The notes beneath the pieces are model-generated. The model was not told the DNA's origin. It did no database searches and worked only from the letters and a program-made list of their open reading frames with translations. From the NCBI RefSeq assembly GCF_032854445.1, contig NC_088295.1:23981385-24045384 (forward strand): a stretch of DNA of 64,000 nt, read 5' to 3'. This document shows, piece after piece, positions 1-12,259 of the stretch (its first letter is position 1; every line of letters begins with the position of its first letter). A program made the position numbers and the translations under genes. The DNA comes from Liolophura sinensis (taxonomy: Eukaryota; Mollusca; Polyplacophora; Chitonida; Chitonidae).

Positions 1-925
1 GGATTGTTAACTGAGAAAGAAGATGTTAATCCCACCGACAGCAGTACTACTGGTCACACTAGAAGGTGGGATGGATACGTCTAATGTACCGTGAGTAACA
101 ACAACACAATGTTGATAGTGATAGCCAGACCACGGCACAAACAGATGCTCGCTCCGTCAAGATCAAGTGCTCGTTAGACCATTGATATTGTACTACTTGT
201 TCACACAGGACTTAAACGTCTTCATAAAAATTCATCTGAGTCTGAGCGTGTTTTTTTTTTTTTTTTTTTTTTTTTTTTTGATGAAAAAAATGAAAAAGGT
301 TTGGAGAGCTCCTCTATCTACAGATAACCTTTCACCAATTTTGTTAATTAGCATGAATTCCAAAGCTTCAGTGACTGATTACTATATGGGGACAGCTAGA
401 GCAGTAAAAACTGAGAAAACAAAGATCTAGGCCTAGTATTACACCATATGGCCCAGAGAACCTGTATGTTTAACGGAAACCTATACATGCTAAATAAGGT
501 ACTTCTAGTTCAGTTTCAGAGTCCTACTCATTCTATTACATCTACATATATAATTTGTGCGTGCAAGTTTCAGTCAGTGCATGTACTTAAAATAAATGAA
601 TACACAGTGTGTATGTAGTTTTTGATGAGTATTTCGAGCCTTGCTGTGGAGGTAAGAGTACAACCTGGAACATGTAGTGCAAAGCTGCTCCTGCTTTCCC
701 AAATTCATTGTGAACGTCAGTTCCGAAAATTCCTGATCACTGATGGAAAATATGCATAAAAAAGAGGGGTAATTAAGCGACATAAATTATGCCTCAAAAA
801 TTTTAATTTCTTAACAACTTTTTTCGCATAACTTTCTTCATATTGCAGTTCCTTTACAAGTTTTCTTTAATGAATAAATATTTAAAAGAAGTCAACTCAG
901 TTCAAGTGTAAAATTAAATACTCAC
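1..925. other. Non-coding, probably cadherin intron
   Basis: This stretch lies downstream of the last visible cadherin exon. I found no further cadherin motif here, so it is probably intron sequence. It contains a T-only run of about 28 bases at 251-279, which is a likely length-variable microsatellite. No other gene is supported. Confidence 0.5.
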
Positions 926-3900
926 AGAAGCAGTCACAACTAAAAGGTATTGTCTCTGTCCAGAATCATAGTCCAAAGGGCTTTTTAATATTACTGACCC
1001 AATAGAACTCAATCCGCTGATTTCAAATGTGTTATTATAGAGAGGATCCTGTAAAAAAAAGGGACAAAGTTGAAATAATAATTATATTAGCAACAGCTAC
1101 GATATCTGTGTTATACTAAAGATGAGAGCACTGAGGCTAGAGGCTTCATCCCACTAACTTGAAGTAGAAACTTATATTTGAATGATGGAGATGAGTGAGA
1201 TTCAACCCAACAATCATTCCGGTCAGTGGCTTATAATGGGGTTGGCATTGACCACACCCCTTCACTCAATGTGGCTAGCAAAGACATTTTACCACATGAT
1301 ATTAAGAAACCCATAGTGTTTCTATGTGTCTTTCTGCAGAGAGTTGCTTTGACAATAATTTATTACCACCACAAGAAATAATCTGGATGTATTTGTTATG
1401 TAATCGGTTCAGTCAAACATCTTACATGCAGGCATAATTAAATATTGCACATTCATATAGTAACACCCACCTGAGCTGTGATGGAATATGTTATTGCATT
1501 TTCAGTGATATCAGCATCTGTAGCTTTATTCTCCAACCTGTACACCTCAGATCCTACTGATAATGACTGTCAAAAAATATATATAAGGGTTCTTAAATAC
1601 ATGTGACACTGATTGAATAGGCGTTATGGTTAGGCTGAACAGTAATGAAAAATAATAATTTCACAGGCACTGTGTTTTAATTAGTGTACTGGGAGAATGT
1701 TGGCGGAATAGACAGGAGTTACAGGAGAACCATTAACTGACATACACATACTATATCATTTGATCAAGCAGTTCTACAATGTTTCCAAAAATCAGCAGGA
1801 ATAGACGCTGACATCAGTTGTGTGTACACTGATAATATTATGTTGAGATTAGTAATTATCGCTGTATCAACCATGAGCACAAATGGCCTGCAAACCTGCT
1901 TTTGATAATCACACAGCATATCGCACAACAGGGCTGTATGAAGCAAATGAAAAGTGGGGGGGTGGGGGGGGATGGGAGGGGTCAGTACCCCAACCAATGA
2001 GGCGAAGGTCCATGGGCCATGGAAGCTCTTGGACCCTATATAGCCATACACGCGTTTAATCACGTTCTAAGAGAAAATAACCATCCTCAAGTTTGTGATG
2101 AAGAAAGACTACTAGTATATCCCACATTTTGGCACAAATTTAGTTTTCGGATCGCTTCCATACTGTACATGTATGTACTTACTTTCCGTTGAAATACCCA
2201 TACACTATGTGAGCTGTGAAATATTTACTCTAATTGAGTATGCAAATAAACTGAACAATGCTTTGTATACATTGACCATAGTAATCAGGCCTGTAGGCAA
2301 CATTAGGTAGAGAGGTGGTGGAGTCATACACAGGCCGCCCAGGCCCCAGAAGTTAGAAGATTGCAGATGTCCAAAGAAATGGTCTAAATGTCATTTCAAT
2401 CAATTGAAGTGAATACAAACAAACATACGAAGCCTTTAACTTGAAAATATTGAAAATTTGTGAACTAAGATGGAGTTCATCTGAACGGGGAGCTAGAAGC
2501 GCCCACAAAATGTAGGCACAAAAAGGAATTCCTATCCAACATTATGATAAAAACCTAGGTAAACTTGATATTTATAGTCTTACATTTTTTGTGACTGAAA
2601 ACATACAGGCATGGCTTAATAAAACATTAGCATCATTTGCAAGTATTATCACCTTGCCAAAAATATTCCATATAACAGTGCAAATACTGTACTGAATTTT
2701 GCTGGGTGCTGGAGGATAAGAGGCCTTCCGGAGGAATTAATAGAAGCGAGTTTGAATGCTGACTCACATTGCCAAAGATGGCAAATTACAAAATTTCAGA
2801 TACCATGACAACATGAACGCTTTTCCCTATGGTTAAACTATCTGACCAGTAAAATTGCAGTGCATTAATCTGTTTGACTTAGTTAAAAGAAATGTTTTAA
2901 CATCCGATTCAAACAGCGAAAAAAGCAAAGAACATTCACTGTGGTGTATTTTCTTATGTGGTTGGATCAAAAAGTGAGAAGGCCCAGAACATATGCTGAC
3001 CCCTCCACTTTTGAAAGTGCGCAGAGAAAAATTCTTGACTACATGCAGTGTTAAACAACAGTAAAAAAATAAACAAATATAATTACAAAAAAATTTATGG
3101 TCAAGTAAATTACCCCATTCACATAAATTGTACCAACAGAAACTATTTATGACATGAACTTGAATATAGTATACATCAATAATTATTATAAAGTAAGAAG
3201 TAAAAGTAACAAGTAAAAATTAATGACAAAGTAAAGTATATTTTATCTATGTGGACACACATTTACACAGGACCATTGGCATAAAACAACAATATCAGAA
3301 TTGATACATGCACAGTACCTCGTTTAAACTGGTTTTCAGTCTCTCATTAAAAACTGGGTAGTTGTCATTCTCATCCACGACAACCAATTTTAGTTGGTAA
3401 TGCTGCAATGTACATAAAATCAAAGTCATAAAAACTGTTAATCACCTGAAGAAGCATAGATGAAATTGTTCAAAATTCTCACCTGCGGTCGTTGTGAGTT
3501 CAAGAGGAGTGCTGGCTTCCTCTTCAGCCGAACGTGGTAAGGTCTGGCAGCAACCTGCGGATGGTCGTGGGTTTCCCCCTGGGCTCTGCCCGGTTTCCAC
3601 CCACAATAAAGCTGGCCGCCGTTGTATAAGTGAAATAAGCGTAAAACACCAATCAAATAAATAAATAAATAAATAAAATTCTGACCAGCTGACCATATTG
3701 GATGCTTATGTACATGCGTGTAACAGTGTAGAATGTACTGTCTACCAACAAGGTTGCTGATTCAAATCCCACTGACACAATAACACAAGTGTGTGCTGAA
3801 GGTGCAAATTAAAGAAAAGCCCTCTTTTGAGGGTTCCTGTGGCAGACTCACAGCCTTTATCATGAGGTCATGACAAGTCCATGGAGTAGGTGAATGTATT

Positions 3901-6900
3901 AAACACAGTAAAATCTACTGGCTATCTACTTTCAGTAGATATATATATATACTACTGAACTGCCATATTTATTTGCAATTTCATCTACAGGGTGAATATT
4001 AAATAAACATATATTATTACAGGATACATGAAAAGAAGCTATAAAACAAAGATTATGTTTCTATGCCAAATGAAGAAAATTATGCCCTGGAAGTTTTGTT
4101 AAAGAAATTTCATTTTGGTGGGATTTTTATCTTTGTTAATTACCCCACTATATCATGTATATTTTCTGTTAATGGTCAAATTTTTTCAGCAGTGATCTTG
4201 CTCAGAACTCGGTGAACCGTGTCGTGACAGTGTGGGTAAGGTGACATGTACACAGATACTGCATGACTTCTTCTGGCCAGCTTAGTGCCCCCTCCACACC
4301 CCTACACCCGCTCCCATTCGGTCTGCCCCTACAGAGTTAATTTTAAACAAAGATCATTGCTGCAAGCTATGTAATATCTGGAGTAACTGCTGGGGCCTTA
4401 AGAAAACTGTACTTTGAAGCCAATTTTACCTCCCAAAGTGAAAGTTGAAAAACTTGCTTGTACTGTTATATGTTATTACACCTGATAACCTGGACATAAG
4501 AAATAAAACCAAAGTGTTTCATGTATCCTTAAAAGTTTTCCAAGTAGGATTTTTTTCATTAGCTTTCATATGTTAAGGTACATTTAAGGTAAAAATATAC
4601 TTTCTGACTATTAAGACAAAAAATATTTTACAATTTTCAGTAGTCCTGGAATTATGTATAAGGGGTAAAAAATTGTAAAATGACGTACAGAAGCATTTTA
4701 AAGTGTTACATGTTTAACTTGTGAATACCGAATACACAAGTATAGGTCAATGGAAAGATTTCATAAAAAGAATACAACTGAAACTAAGAGTAATGGTAAC
4801 TAAAATACACTGGCACAAATACCTACCAAAGGCCTACCTATAGATGTGCAAGTCAGTTGATATTGTATATTAGGCCTAGACTGAAAAGAAGACAAAACAT
4901 GAGCAAATCAATGAATTGGTGTAAGGCATCTTTTTTCCACATGAAAACTAGCTACTTCCTTGCCACTCCAATCAGTAGTTTTTCCACAACAGTCAGATGT
5001 AGTGTTTTTGTCCATAAACTTGTTGCGCCTGATTCACAGACACAAGACTATCCCGCTGCGTATGTCACATAATGATTATCAACATGGCTCCATGGACAGT
5101 GAGAATGGGAGAATCAAACTTTGCTGTCTAGGGCTGGGATTGAACCTGCACCTCCACATATAACATATATGTAACATATTTATAGTAATATGCATAGTTA
5201 CTTCTATATACATCTGAAAGCTGCCACTCAAGTTCAGCTTGCCATTAGCCATCATCACGGAGAGGAACAGATGGAACATTTTAACCTAATGTATGTAAAA
5301 ACAAATCACTCTGCTTTTTCAACTTTTTCATCCACCTCTACAACCAATATTTTGAAAAATTCTGAGAAAACTATGAGGTGTGGAAAATAATTTGCATAGT
5401 TTTATGATGCTTCCATCTTTAATGACACAAAAAATCATTGTAGTATCATTTTAATAATAACTGCATGCGTAACTTCAACTGAAAAAAAGTGCTTTAGTGG
5501 TTGAAAAGGTTGATTTATTTACTCTTTTGATTGGTGTTTTACGCTGTACTCTTAACTTCTATGATGGTGATCAGTATTATGGTGGGAGGAAACTGGGCAG
5601 AGCCCTAGGGAATGAAAAGGTTAAAGGCTTACAGTAATAAACAGAGGTTTCAATATATCTCCAAGTTTCTGATCCCTTCTACCATTCACTTCTGATACAT
5701 ATGATAAGTCAAAGATCTCACTGTGGTATGCACATGTACAGTTGACAAACAACTGAACAAGCCAGTGTGACACTGCATGTAAAGCATGCATTCAACATCT
5801 ATCATAAGCACCAAGCTAGGGCAAGATTATCAAAGTTGAAGTTTTAAGCATTTACCCATAAAATGAACCAGTCTATGAGTTTCAGTTTAATTGCCATTTA
5901 CATGATGATCTCTCCTCAAAATTTCAATCCCATTACAATTTGTCAACTAGCCTATGGTCAATTTGACCATGCATTATAAAGAAACATGAGAGTAGTCATC
6001 TAATCCATTGCTGACATCAAGGAAATTATACTAATTACAGCATAAAATGTCACAAACTCCTCTTACCGCATTTTCTGCATCAAGATTTGTGTTTACAACA
6101 ATCTTCAAGTTGTTATCCTGTTCGACCAAGCTCAGGACATCCGGCCCTGCATTTTCAAGAGTCAGATCAAGGCTATGCGCCACAGTGGTTGTTACATTAA
6201 CACTTTTCAATACCTGGCCTGTAAGTAAGGAAAAGGCACATACACCATGTACATTTTATTTTGGCTTGATATATACCAAAACCACAAAGTGGCTACAGCC
6301 ACATACAACTGGCTAGGTTGTGTCATGATCATGTACACACTACATGTATCCTGGCCTTGCATTTGGAAGAAGATTTTGATATTAATTGTTTTTGCATATG
6401 TTTTCTTTTTTCACTGTGACTTGAAAAAATCCTAATTGGTGGAAAATGGAAATAACTGTTTATGCATTTGTTTTCTGTTTTTTTTTCACTGAAACTTGAT
6501 AACGATCCCACTGGTGGAAAATTGCACATAATAAGGAAAAGTAGAAAATGAGCATAGACACTAAAGTTGAAATTCTTACCTCAGTCAATACAGTATTAGA
6601 TATGATCACGTCATCTTATGTATGTATCATTAGAGTTAGCTGACATGAAAACCAGAAATTTAATCAAAATAAGTTTATATTGAATAGTTTCTAGTTGAAC
6701 CTCAACAGAACATAAATAGCACATTTAAAGTTTCTTCTTGATGTACATTATGCTGACTGGGTTAAAAAAAGTATACTGGAATACAAACATTGTAATTCAT
6801 AAATATTGTTTTACAGGAGAAAAAGACCTTTAGTGAACAGTAAATTCAGCATAGATGGATGCATGAACACTGAGGCATCCTCAAAATATCTTTGAATAAG

Positions 6901-8979
6901 CTACATGTTTGTATGTTGGGGAGCAGGATATTAAATGAATCCATATTTATGGTTCTGTATGTGTATTCCCCAAATATCAGAAAGGCAATCTCATCCATTC
7001 TGTTCCTTGCATAATCTCTAATTGTTATGATCATTGCCAAAGACAGAGAAGGTAGAATGATGGATGTGCAATAAAAGAATGGCCATCACTCACTTTTAAT
7101 ATCATGCTGCAGAGCTATTCAAACCATATTAAAATATAGGGTTTTGGTTGACTTCAAGCATTTTAGTTTGATTGTCCTTCGTTCACCAAAAAACTCTATA
7201 GAGACTACTAGTTGCTAGGCACTAAAATATTTGTTTTACTTTCTTTAATTCTCTAATTAAAGAAGGCCCCCTCTACAAAGCTGTCCAGGTTCTTTCTCCT
7301 GTCTTTAAAGACCTTAAATGTGAAATGCAAAGGTTTCTGATGTGAAACTGAAATCAGAGTAAATGCATAGGGATACCTTTGTTGTTTTGTATATATGTAT
7401 GAAATTTGCATCTATGCCCCTTTTGCAGCAGTTATTCCAGACTGTAAGAACTATATATTATATACTATATAACCGCTGAGAAATGAGCATGAAATGGGGG
7501 GGGGGGGGGCATTTGAGATCAAGCCGTCTACAAAGCAGTAGCTTGTCCTTGTCAAAATGCATGTACAAATTAAGTCTAAACTTTGTATTATTCACAGCTT
7601 AACACAGTTGTGTGTTATTAGTACATGTACCTGTTGTATTTCCTTCAGGTACCTGGATAACCCAATTTTCCAACCTTACACACACATCTGAAAGACAGGA
7701 AGAGAGACAAAGTAAATTTATTTTATATGTTTAAATTCAATTTGTGAAACTCAAAATGTAATGGCTTACTTCAATCCTTCCAGTGCTATGAGAAACCAGA
7801 TATGTATATATAACTTAATCATTAGGTCTGAAGAAAAGGAAGAAACTGCAATTACTTACTGTATAAACCTGTATAATAAATCTAATTATTCCAGTTGAAT
7901 GTCAAACAGTATGATGATCTATTACTTTCACTCTGATGAAACTTGCTATTTCCAGTCAGCTGCCATGGTGGATACCAGAAATAAGATTGAATCCACCCCA
8001 GTTTTTATAAGAAAGTAACTCAGATTAAATTTGGAATTCATGTGTTCCCCTATTGCAAAACCCCGAGAAAACTCTACAAATTCTGATTCCCCTCATGGAT
8101 GTACATATAGACAATGTTGTCAGAAGTGCCCTTCTAAATCACCTCATTTGAGATTTTTGCCAGTTCCTTCTCTGGTTTTCTGTATCTTTTCTTGATTAAC
8201 ATCAAAATTTCAGGCACTCCAAAGTAAATTTTGTTCGCTAGTCCAGTTAAGTCTGGACAGGCCTTCTGATTGTCAGCGGGATGATGCCTGTATGTGATAA
8301 TAATAATCCTATTTTTGTGGGAGGCCTGCTTGTCTAAAATGGTATAAATCATTGTACTGTTGTCAATTAAGCGTCCAGGATTCAGGCTAAAATGGCTGGT
8401 TTGAAACCCGGAGTGGTCTCACCCACTTTTCCACACTAGAATCAGTGGTAATATAATCCAGAAAGTGTAATCTAACATAGCAATACTACTGTCCTATATC
8501 ATTAGATTTCAGATTTATGTTCTGGTCAAGCACAGAAAGGCATTTGGCATTTTGAGGTTTGCTTGAAAGGTAGAATGATATCACCCTGTAAAAATGTAAT
8601 TTATTAATTGATTTATTTACAAATGAATGACTGTATTTGGGAGATATAATGTAAATATATAATAATGAAATATTATATAAATAAATAACTGATATAATGG
8701 CTGTTAATGACTGTTACAGGTTCATACATCAACATACACACAGACAACATGAATTATTGACAAAGAACAATGTACATAACTTTACATGATAAATAAAATC
8801 ACAGCTCCTAACCCTAGACATACAGAATTCATTTTAATTCTTTAAAATTCTTATTTCTCCATATATATCAACTCACCTTGACCAGAACATGAGGAAATTT
8901 GTTGAGAGATGATTATCAGCAGACTGATCAGTGCAGTCCTCATGAATCCTGGGTTGTTGTGACCGGCAGACATAATCAT
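926..8979 (-). CDS. Cadherin-superfamily protein, N-terminal part (six exons, runs off left edge)
   Basis: Six coding exons, all GT-AG: 8979-8877, 7687-7631, 6218-6067, 3402-3319, 1566-1471 and 1048-926. They join in frame to 205 residues, and the last ends at a donor (925-924), so the gene continues left of the window. Exon 1 gives a signal peptide with hydrophobic core TALISLLIII (residues 15-24). Residues 35-122 form a first extracellular cadherin repeat: VPEG near its start, LDAEN near 100, and the Ca2+-binding linker DENDN at 114-118 followed by PVF. The second repeat shows the typical ATDAD (about 147-151), NAITYSI and LDYDSG. It is therefore a secreted or single-pass Ca2+-dependent adhesion protein. 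The subfamily (classical, protocadherin, PCDH15/Cad99C-like) cannot be decided from two repeats. The start was chosen as the first ATG of the signal-peptide exon; a second ATG lies two codons later. Introns are large and carry SINE copies. Confidence 0.88.
3484..3674 (+). mobile_element. tRNA-derived SINE copy, 5'-truncated, with target-site duplication
   Basis: This copy starts inside the tRNA-related head, just before the B-box-like GAGTTCAAG, and runs through the conserved body to CACCAATCAAATAAATAAAT. It is flanked by a 12-base near-perfect direct repeat (AAAATTCTCACC at 3472-3483 and AAAATTCTGACC at 3675-3686), the signature of LINE-mediated insertion. It lies in cadherin intron 3, about 80 bases upstream of the splice acceptor of the exon at 3402. 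A short reading frame across it is part of the SINE, not a gene. Confidence 0.85.
3754..3790 (+). repeat. Possible tRNA-derived B-box remnant
   Basis: GATTCAAATCCCAC resembles a tRNA B box but has no A box or cloverleaf partner in view. It may be the head of an old SINE unrelated to the main family here. This is weak evidence. Confidence 0.2.
4378..4530 (+). repeat. Dispersed repeat, copy 1
   Basis: This segment resembles 17774-17930 in the same orientation. Shared words include TAAGAAAACTGTA, CAATTTTA and AGAAGTAAAA/AAGAAATAAAA in the same order. The class of repeat is unknown. It lies in a cadherin intron. Confidence 0.55.
5516..5622 (-). mobile_element. Old SINE 3' fragment
   Basis: The reverse complement of the SINE tail and body is recognisable (ATTTATTTAC..TTTGATTGGTGTTTTACGC, then GTGGGAGGAAACTGGGCAGAGCC). 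The head is missing and the copy is diverged. It sits inside a cadherin intron. Confidence 0.7.
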
Positions 8980-8999
8980 AGAAGTGCCACATCTACAGC

Positions 9000-11900
9000 C
9001 TGTCACCTTATACACTCTCCAGTTTTCCTGTGTGTATTTGTCACTTGTGAGAAGGTAGGTGGTGCCTCATGACCAAAGTCTACACACGGTCACAGTATCT
9101 CCAACAGCTACTGGTCAGGTCAAGCCAACAGGTAAGAAAAATGACACAATCAGACTGTATGAACGAAAATCGGGTGATATCCCTGCACTAAGGCTCTATC
9201 CCTTCTTCAGTGTATGCTGAACATTCCTTTGTATTATCTCTTGTTAACCGATCAGTGCTGGAAAGGGCCAGCTTGGAATAGGCTCTGTGACGTAGGTACA
9301 TCATACTAGGTTACAAAAGTCTTAATCACACCACTATATAAATCTGCGAATAAAAATGAAAATCCTCACCCCCTAGACAAAGTACACATATGTTTCTGCT
9401 ATCAGATATGAAACAGAACAAAGTCTGCTGATAAAGATATCATATTTCAGACTTATCAGAAAAAGACCACCACAAAAATGTAGTGAAGATATATAATCTA
9501 TAATAAACACTGCAGGTGAATGTTGCTACATAGAAAGATTTCACACATTATCTCTGGTCATTTGAAGAAATAAATACAATAAAACAAAGCCCCAGTTTCT
9601 CATGCTGAATCTTCCTTATTATGTATGATGCAGGTCAGTACTGCCAGTACAGCTCACTTCGTTTACTTGTTGGTGATTACAGTCTACCCAAGAATAAATG
9701 ACATATGTGACTACTGGAAATTGGGCCAGTGCCAGCGCCAATAGGCAAGGAACACAAGTAGATCATGGTAGAATTTGATAGGTGAGGGTGCAGTGGTACT
9801 ATGAATTATATGAATCAAATTGTCAAAATACATCTCAGAAAGCTAGCAAGAAGTTTAAAACAGTTCAGTAACCGCTGGTGCATTTCTTCTCCCAAGTCCC
9901 ATTTAGCGACTGAACTGTGACCTGAATGTTTAAGGTTGTTACGTTTTTATCATTGTCATCTTTGTCCTAAATTCCAACTTGATGAAATGAAAGAATTATG
10001 ATTATATATGATTATCTCAATGACCCGAGCTACAAGAAACAAGTGAGCTCTCCATTTTCCTACCACAAGTACATGGTCTTCGCCTGTGGGACAGTTGGCA
10101 AAAATCAATAACCTGAAACTGCTAATCCCATTATAACTGATGACCATTGACAGAAAATGTCAATTAAGACATCCAAGCTATGGGTGTATCCACTGACCAC
10201 ACCTGATCAATTCCCATATTAAAGTGTCAACCTGTCAAATCTGTCTCATTATGGGTGGACCAATCTAGTCCATTGACGTGATAAAGCTATCATGCCTTGT
10301 GTTTTTGTATATGCGCATGATAAAATTATACATAAGTTTTCTAGGGCTGGGGCAGGTCTCATGAAGCTTACTTAGTGTTAAGTTGTCCTTAGTTAAGTGC
10401 ACTTTATATCTCTACATCATACGTTACCATGGTAGTTAAGGGCTTACTTATAGCTTAGTGAGCTTCATGAAACTGACCCCAGGCTAGTACAGCTCATAAA
10501 TGGTATCCTCATGTAGATGACGGTAACCCTGATACTGACCATACAGTCAAGTGCCTGTGCCCATATCTGTCAAGCAACTTAAGACTTAAGTCATAAGTTG
10601 CAAGTTCTTGAAAAGCTAATCCAGAAGAGGAAAAACCCAAATTGTGCTAAGTGCATTGTGCTGCAGTAAAAATCCGTGTACAAATGTTAATCTTTCTAGA
10701 GCAGAGCACTTTATTTGCAGCTGTGTTTGAATTTTTGATTTAAGATGTTTGATAAATACGGGCACTGGTAATTATCACTCAACATCCTTTACATTTAACT
10801 TCTTTGACTCTTATATATGCCATGCTTAAGTCAAATTTATTTCGAAAAATGCACATATATTAATCCATTAATCAGAATAATATGCAGGAAATTAGACCTT
10901 TAAGTTTATTACAAACAGTAATACAGGACTTGGACTAGTGTGGCCATTAAGTTTGTTACAGCCTGACAATTCTGTGTCACAATTCCAATAACTGTTATCT
11001 GATGCAGTTCCAAAAATCACATATTTAAGATATCTGAAATGACCTTTGAATAATGACTATTATGGTAAATATGTTCATATAATTATCTGAATTGTGATTT
11101 CATTACATCATTCTCTCAACAGTACATAACTTGTACCACTGCATGGTAGTTTTCATATATGACTGGAAGAAAGGGCAAGTCTAATGAAATGAGAAGGCAA
11201 AACCCCCCACATTTTATAAAGTGAAAACCCTCCTGAAATGCTGCCAAATCAGCTGCAGCTCAGACAAAAATTTATTTGAGATACCCGTAAATGGCCGAAA
11301 ATTTTGCCCAACAAACTTGACTGTTAGAAGCAAATTAATGTTGTGAAAATTGTACTTTTGGTGTTTAGATTTGCATTTTTCCAGCTGGTTATCAGTTTAC
11401 CCTCCAAAAAAAAAGCCCCAAAACACATTTCTAAGACAAATAGATCTCTCAGAATAAGACAAAATGTACAACTTTATTGTTCTTGTATGTACCCTTTATG
11501 AATGGACATATACCCCACTGCCGTTCAACTTGAAACCTTCCCATCTGTTGTAAACATACCTCAGACATTCATGTACTTTACCCTTAATACTATAGGAATG
11601 TAAGAAAGGTGAATGTATATGTGCATAAAATTGTTGATTGATCACACAGACTGGTGTGAATGTTTCATTAGGTACTCTGTTATTAAACTGCATGTTATTA
11701 ACAGAAACTGAAATTAGTATTTTTAAGACACTTTGATTAAGACCGTGAAAGAGCTTGTACATTAATACTTCACAGAATTTAGAATACCACCTTATGTTGA
11801 ACATTCTGAGGACTCTTAATTGAATGCTGTAGAGCAAAATTAGGACTGGGTAATGGTTTACCAGATAAATAGAGTACTGTATACCAACAAACCAATTTAA

Positions 11901-12120
11901 TACACTGTACACTCAAAGACATCCAACACCAAGGTATCCTAGTGCAAATCAATTATGTTGCTGGATCTGTATGTACATGTGCTACTGGCACGGGAGGTAC
12001 ACGTGCATGAGGTAACAATGTTTATCTCTAACTATGGGTTTGCAGCAATTTTGGATTAATTGTAAATAGCAGAACTCCTTGCTTCAGTTAGTCTCTGCAT
12101 GTATTACCACGTGCATGCAC
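9000..12120. other. Intergenic, upstream of the cadherin gene; no gene recognised
   Basis: The cadherin 5' UTR and promoter should lie in the first few hundred bases, but no clear core promoter element could be fixed. Open frames here are short, lack splice-site or motif support, and resemble chance frames in AT-rich DNA. Confidence 0.5.
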
Positions 12121-12123
12121 TGA

Positions 12124-12258
12124 TATTTATTTATTTATTTGATTGGCGGTTTATGCTGTATTCAAGCATTTTTCACTTGTACGATGGCGACCAGGATTAT
12201 GTTGGGAGGAAACGGGGAAGCCCACGACCGTCCACAGGTTGCTACAGGCAGGCACTGA
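12124..12258 (-). mobile_element. Diverged SINE 3' fragment
   Basis: The copy begins with a TTTA-rich tail, then GATTGGCGGTTTATGCTGTATTCAAG and the body as far as the region equivalent to GGTTGCTACAGGCAG. The tRNA head is absent, and many substitutions indicate an old insertion. Confidence 0.75.
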
Positions 12259-12259
12259 T

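Noticed and set aside
167-430. Open frame near the left edge containing a poly-Phe run
   Set aside because: The Phe run is the translated T tract at 251-279 and the start is not an ATG; no coding support.
3870-3960. Possible CRISPR-like or short regular repeat array
   Set aside because: Only AT microsatellite (ATATATATATA) and unrelated sequence; no repeated units with spacers.
11496-11912. Open frame of 138 residues on the minus strand
   Set aside because: It has no recognisable domain, no splice context and a composition typical of AT-rich chance frames, and it starts only in a bare stretch of intergenic DNA.
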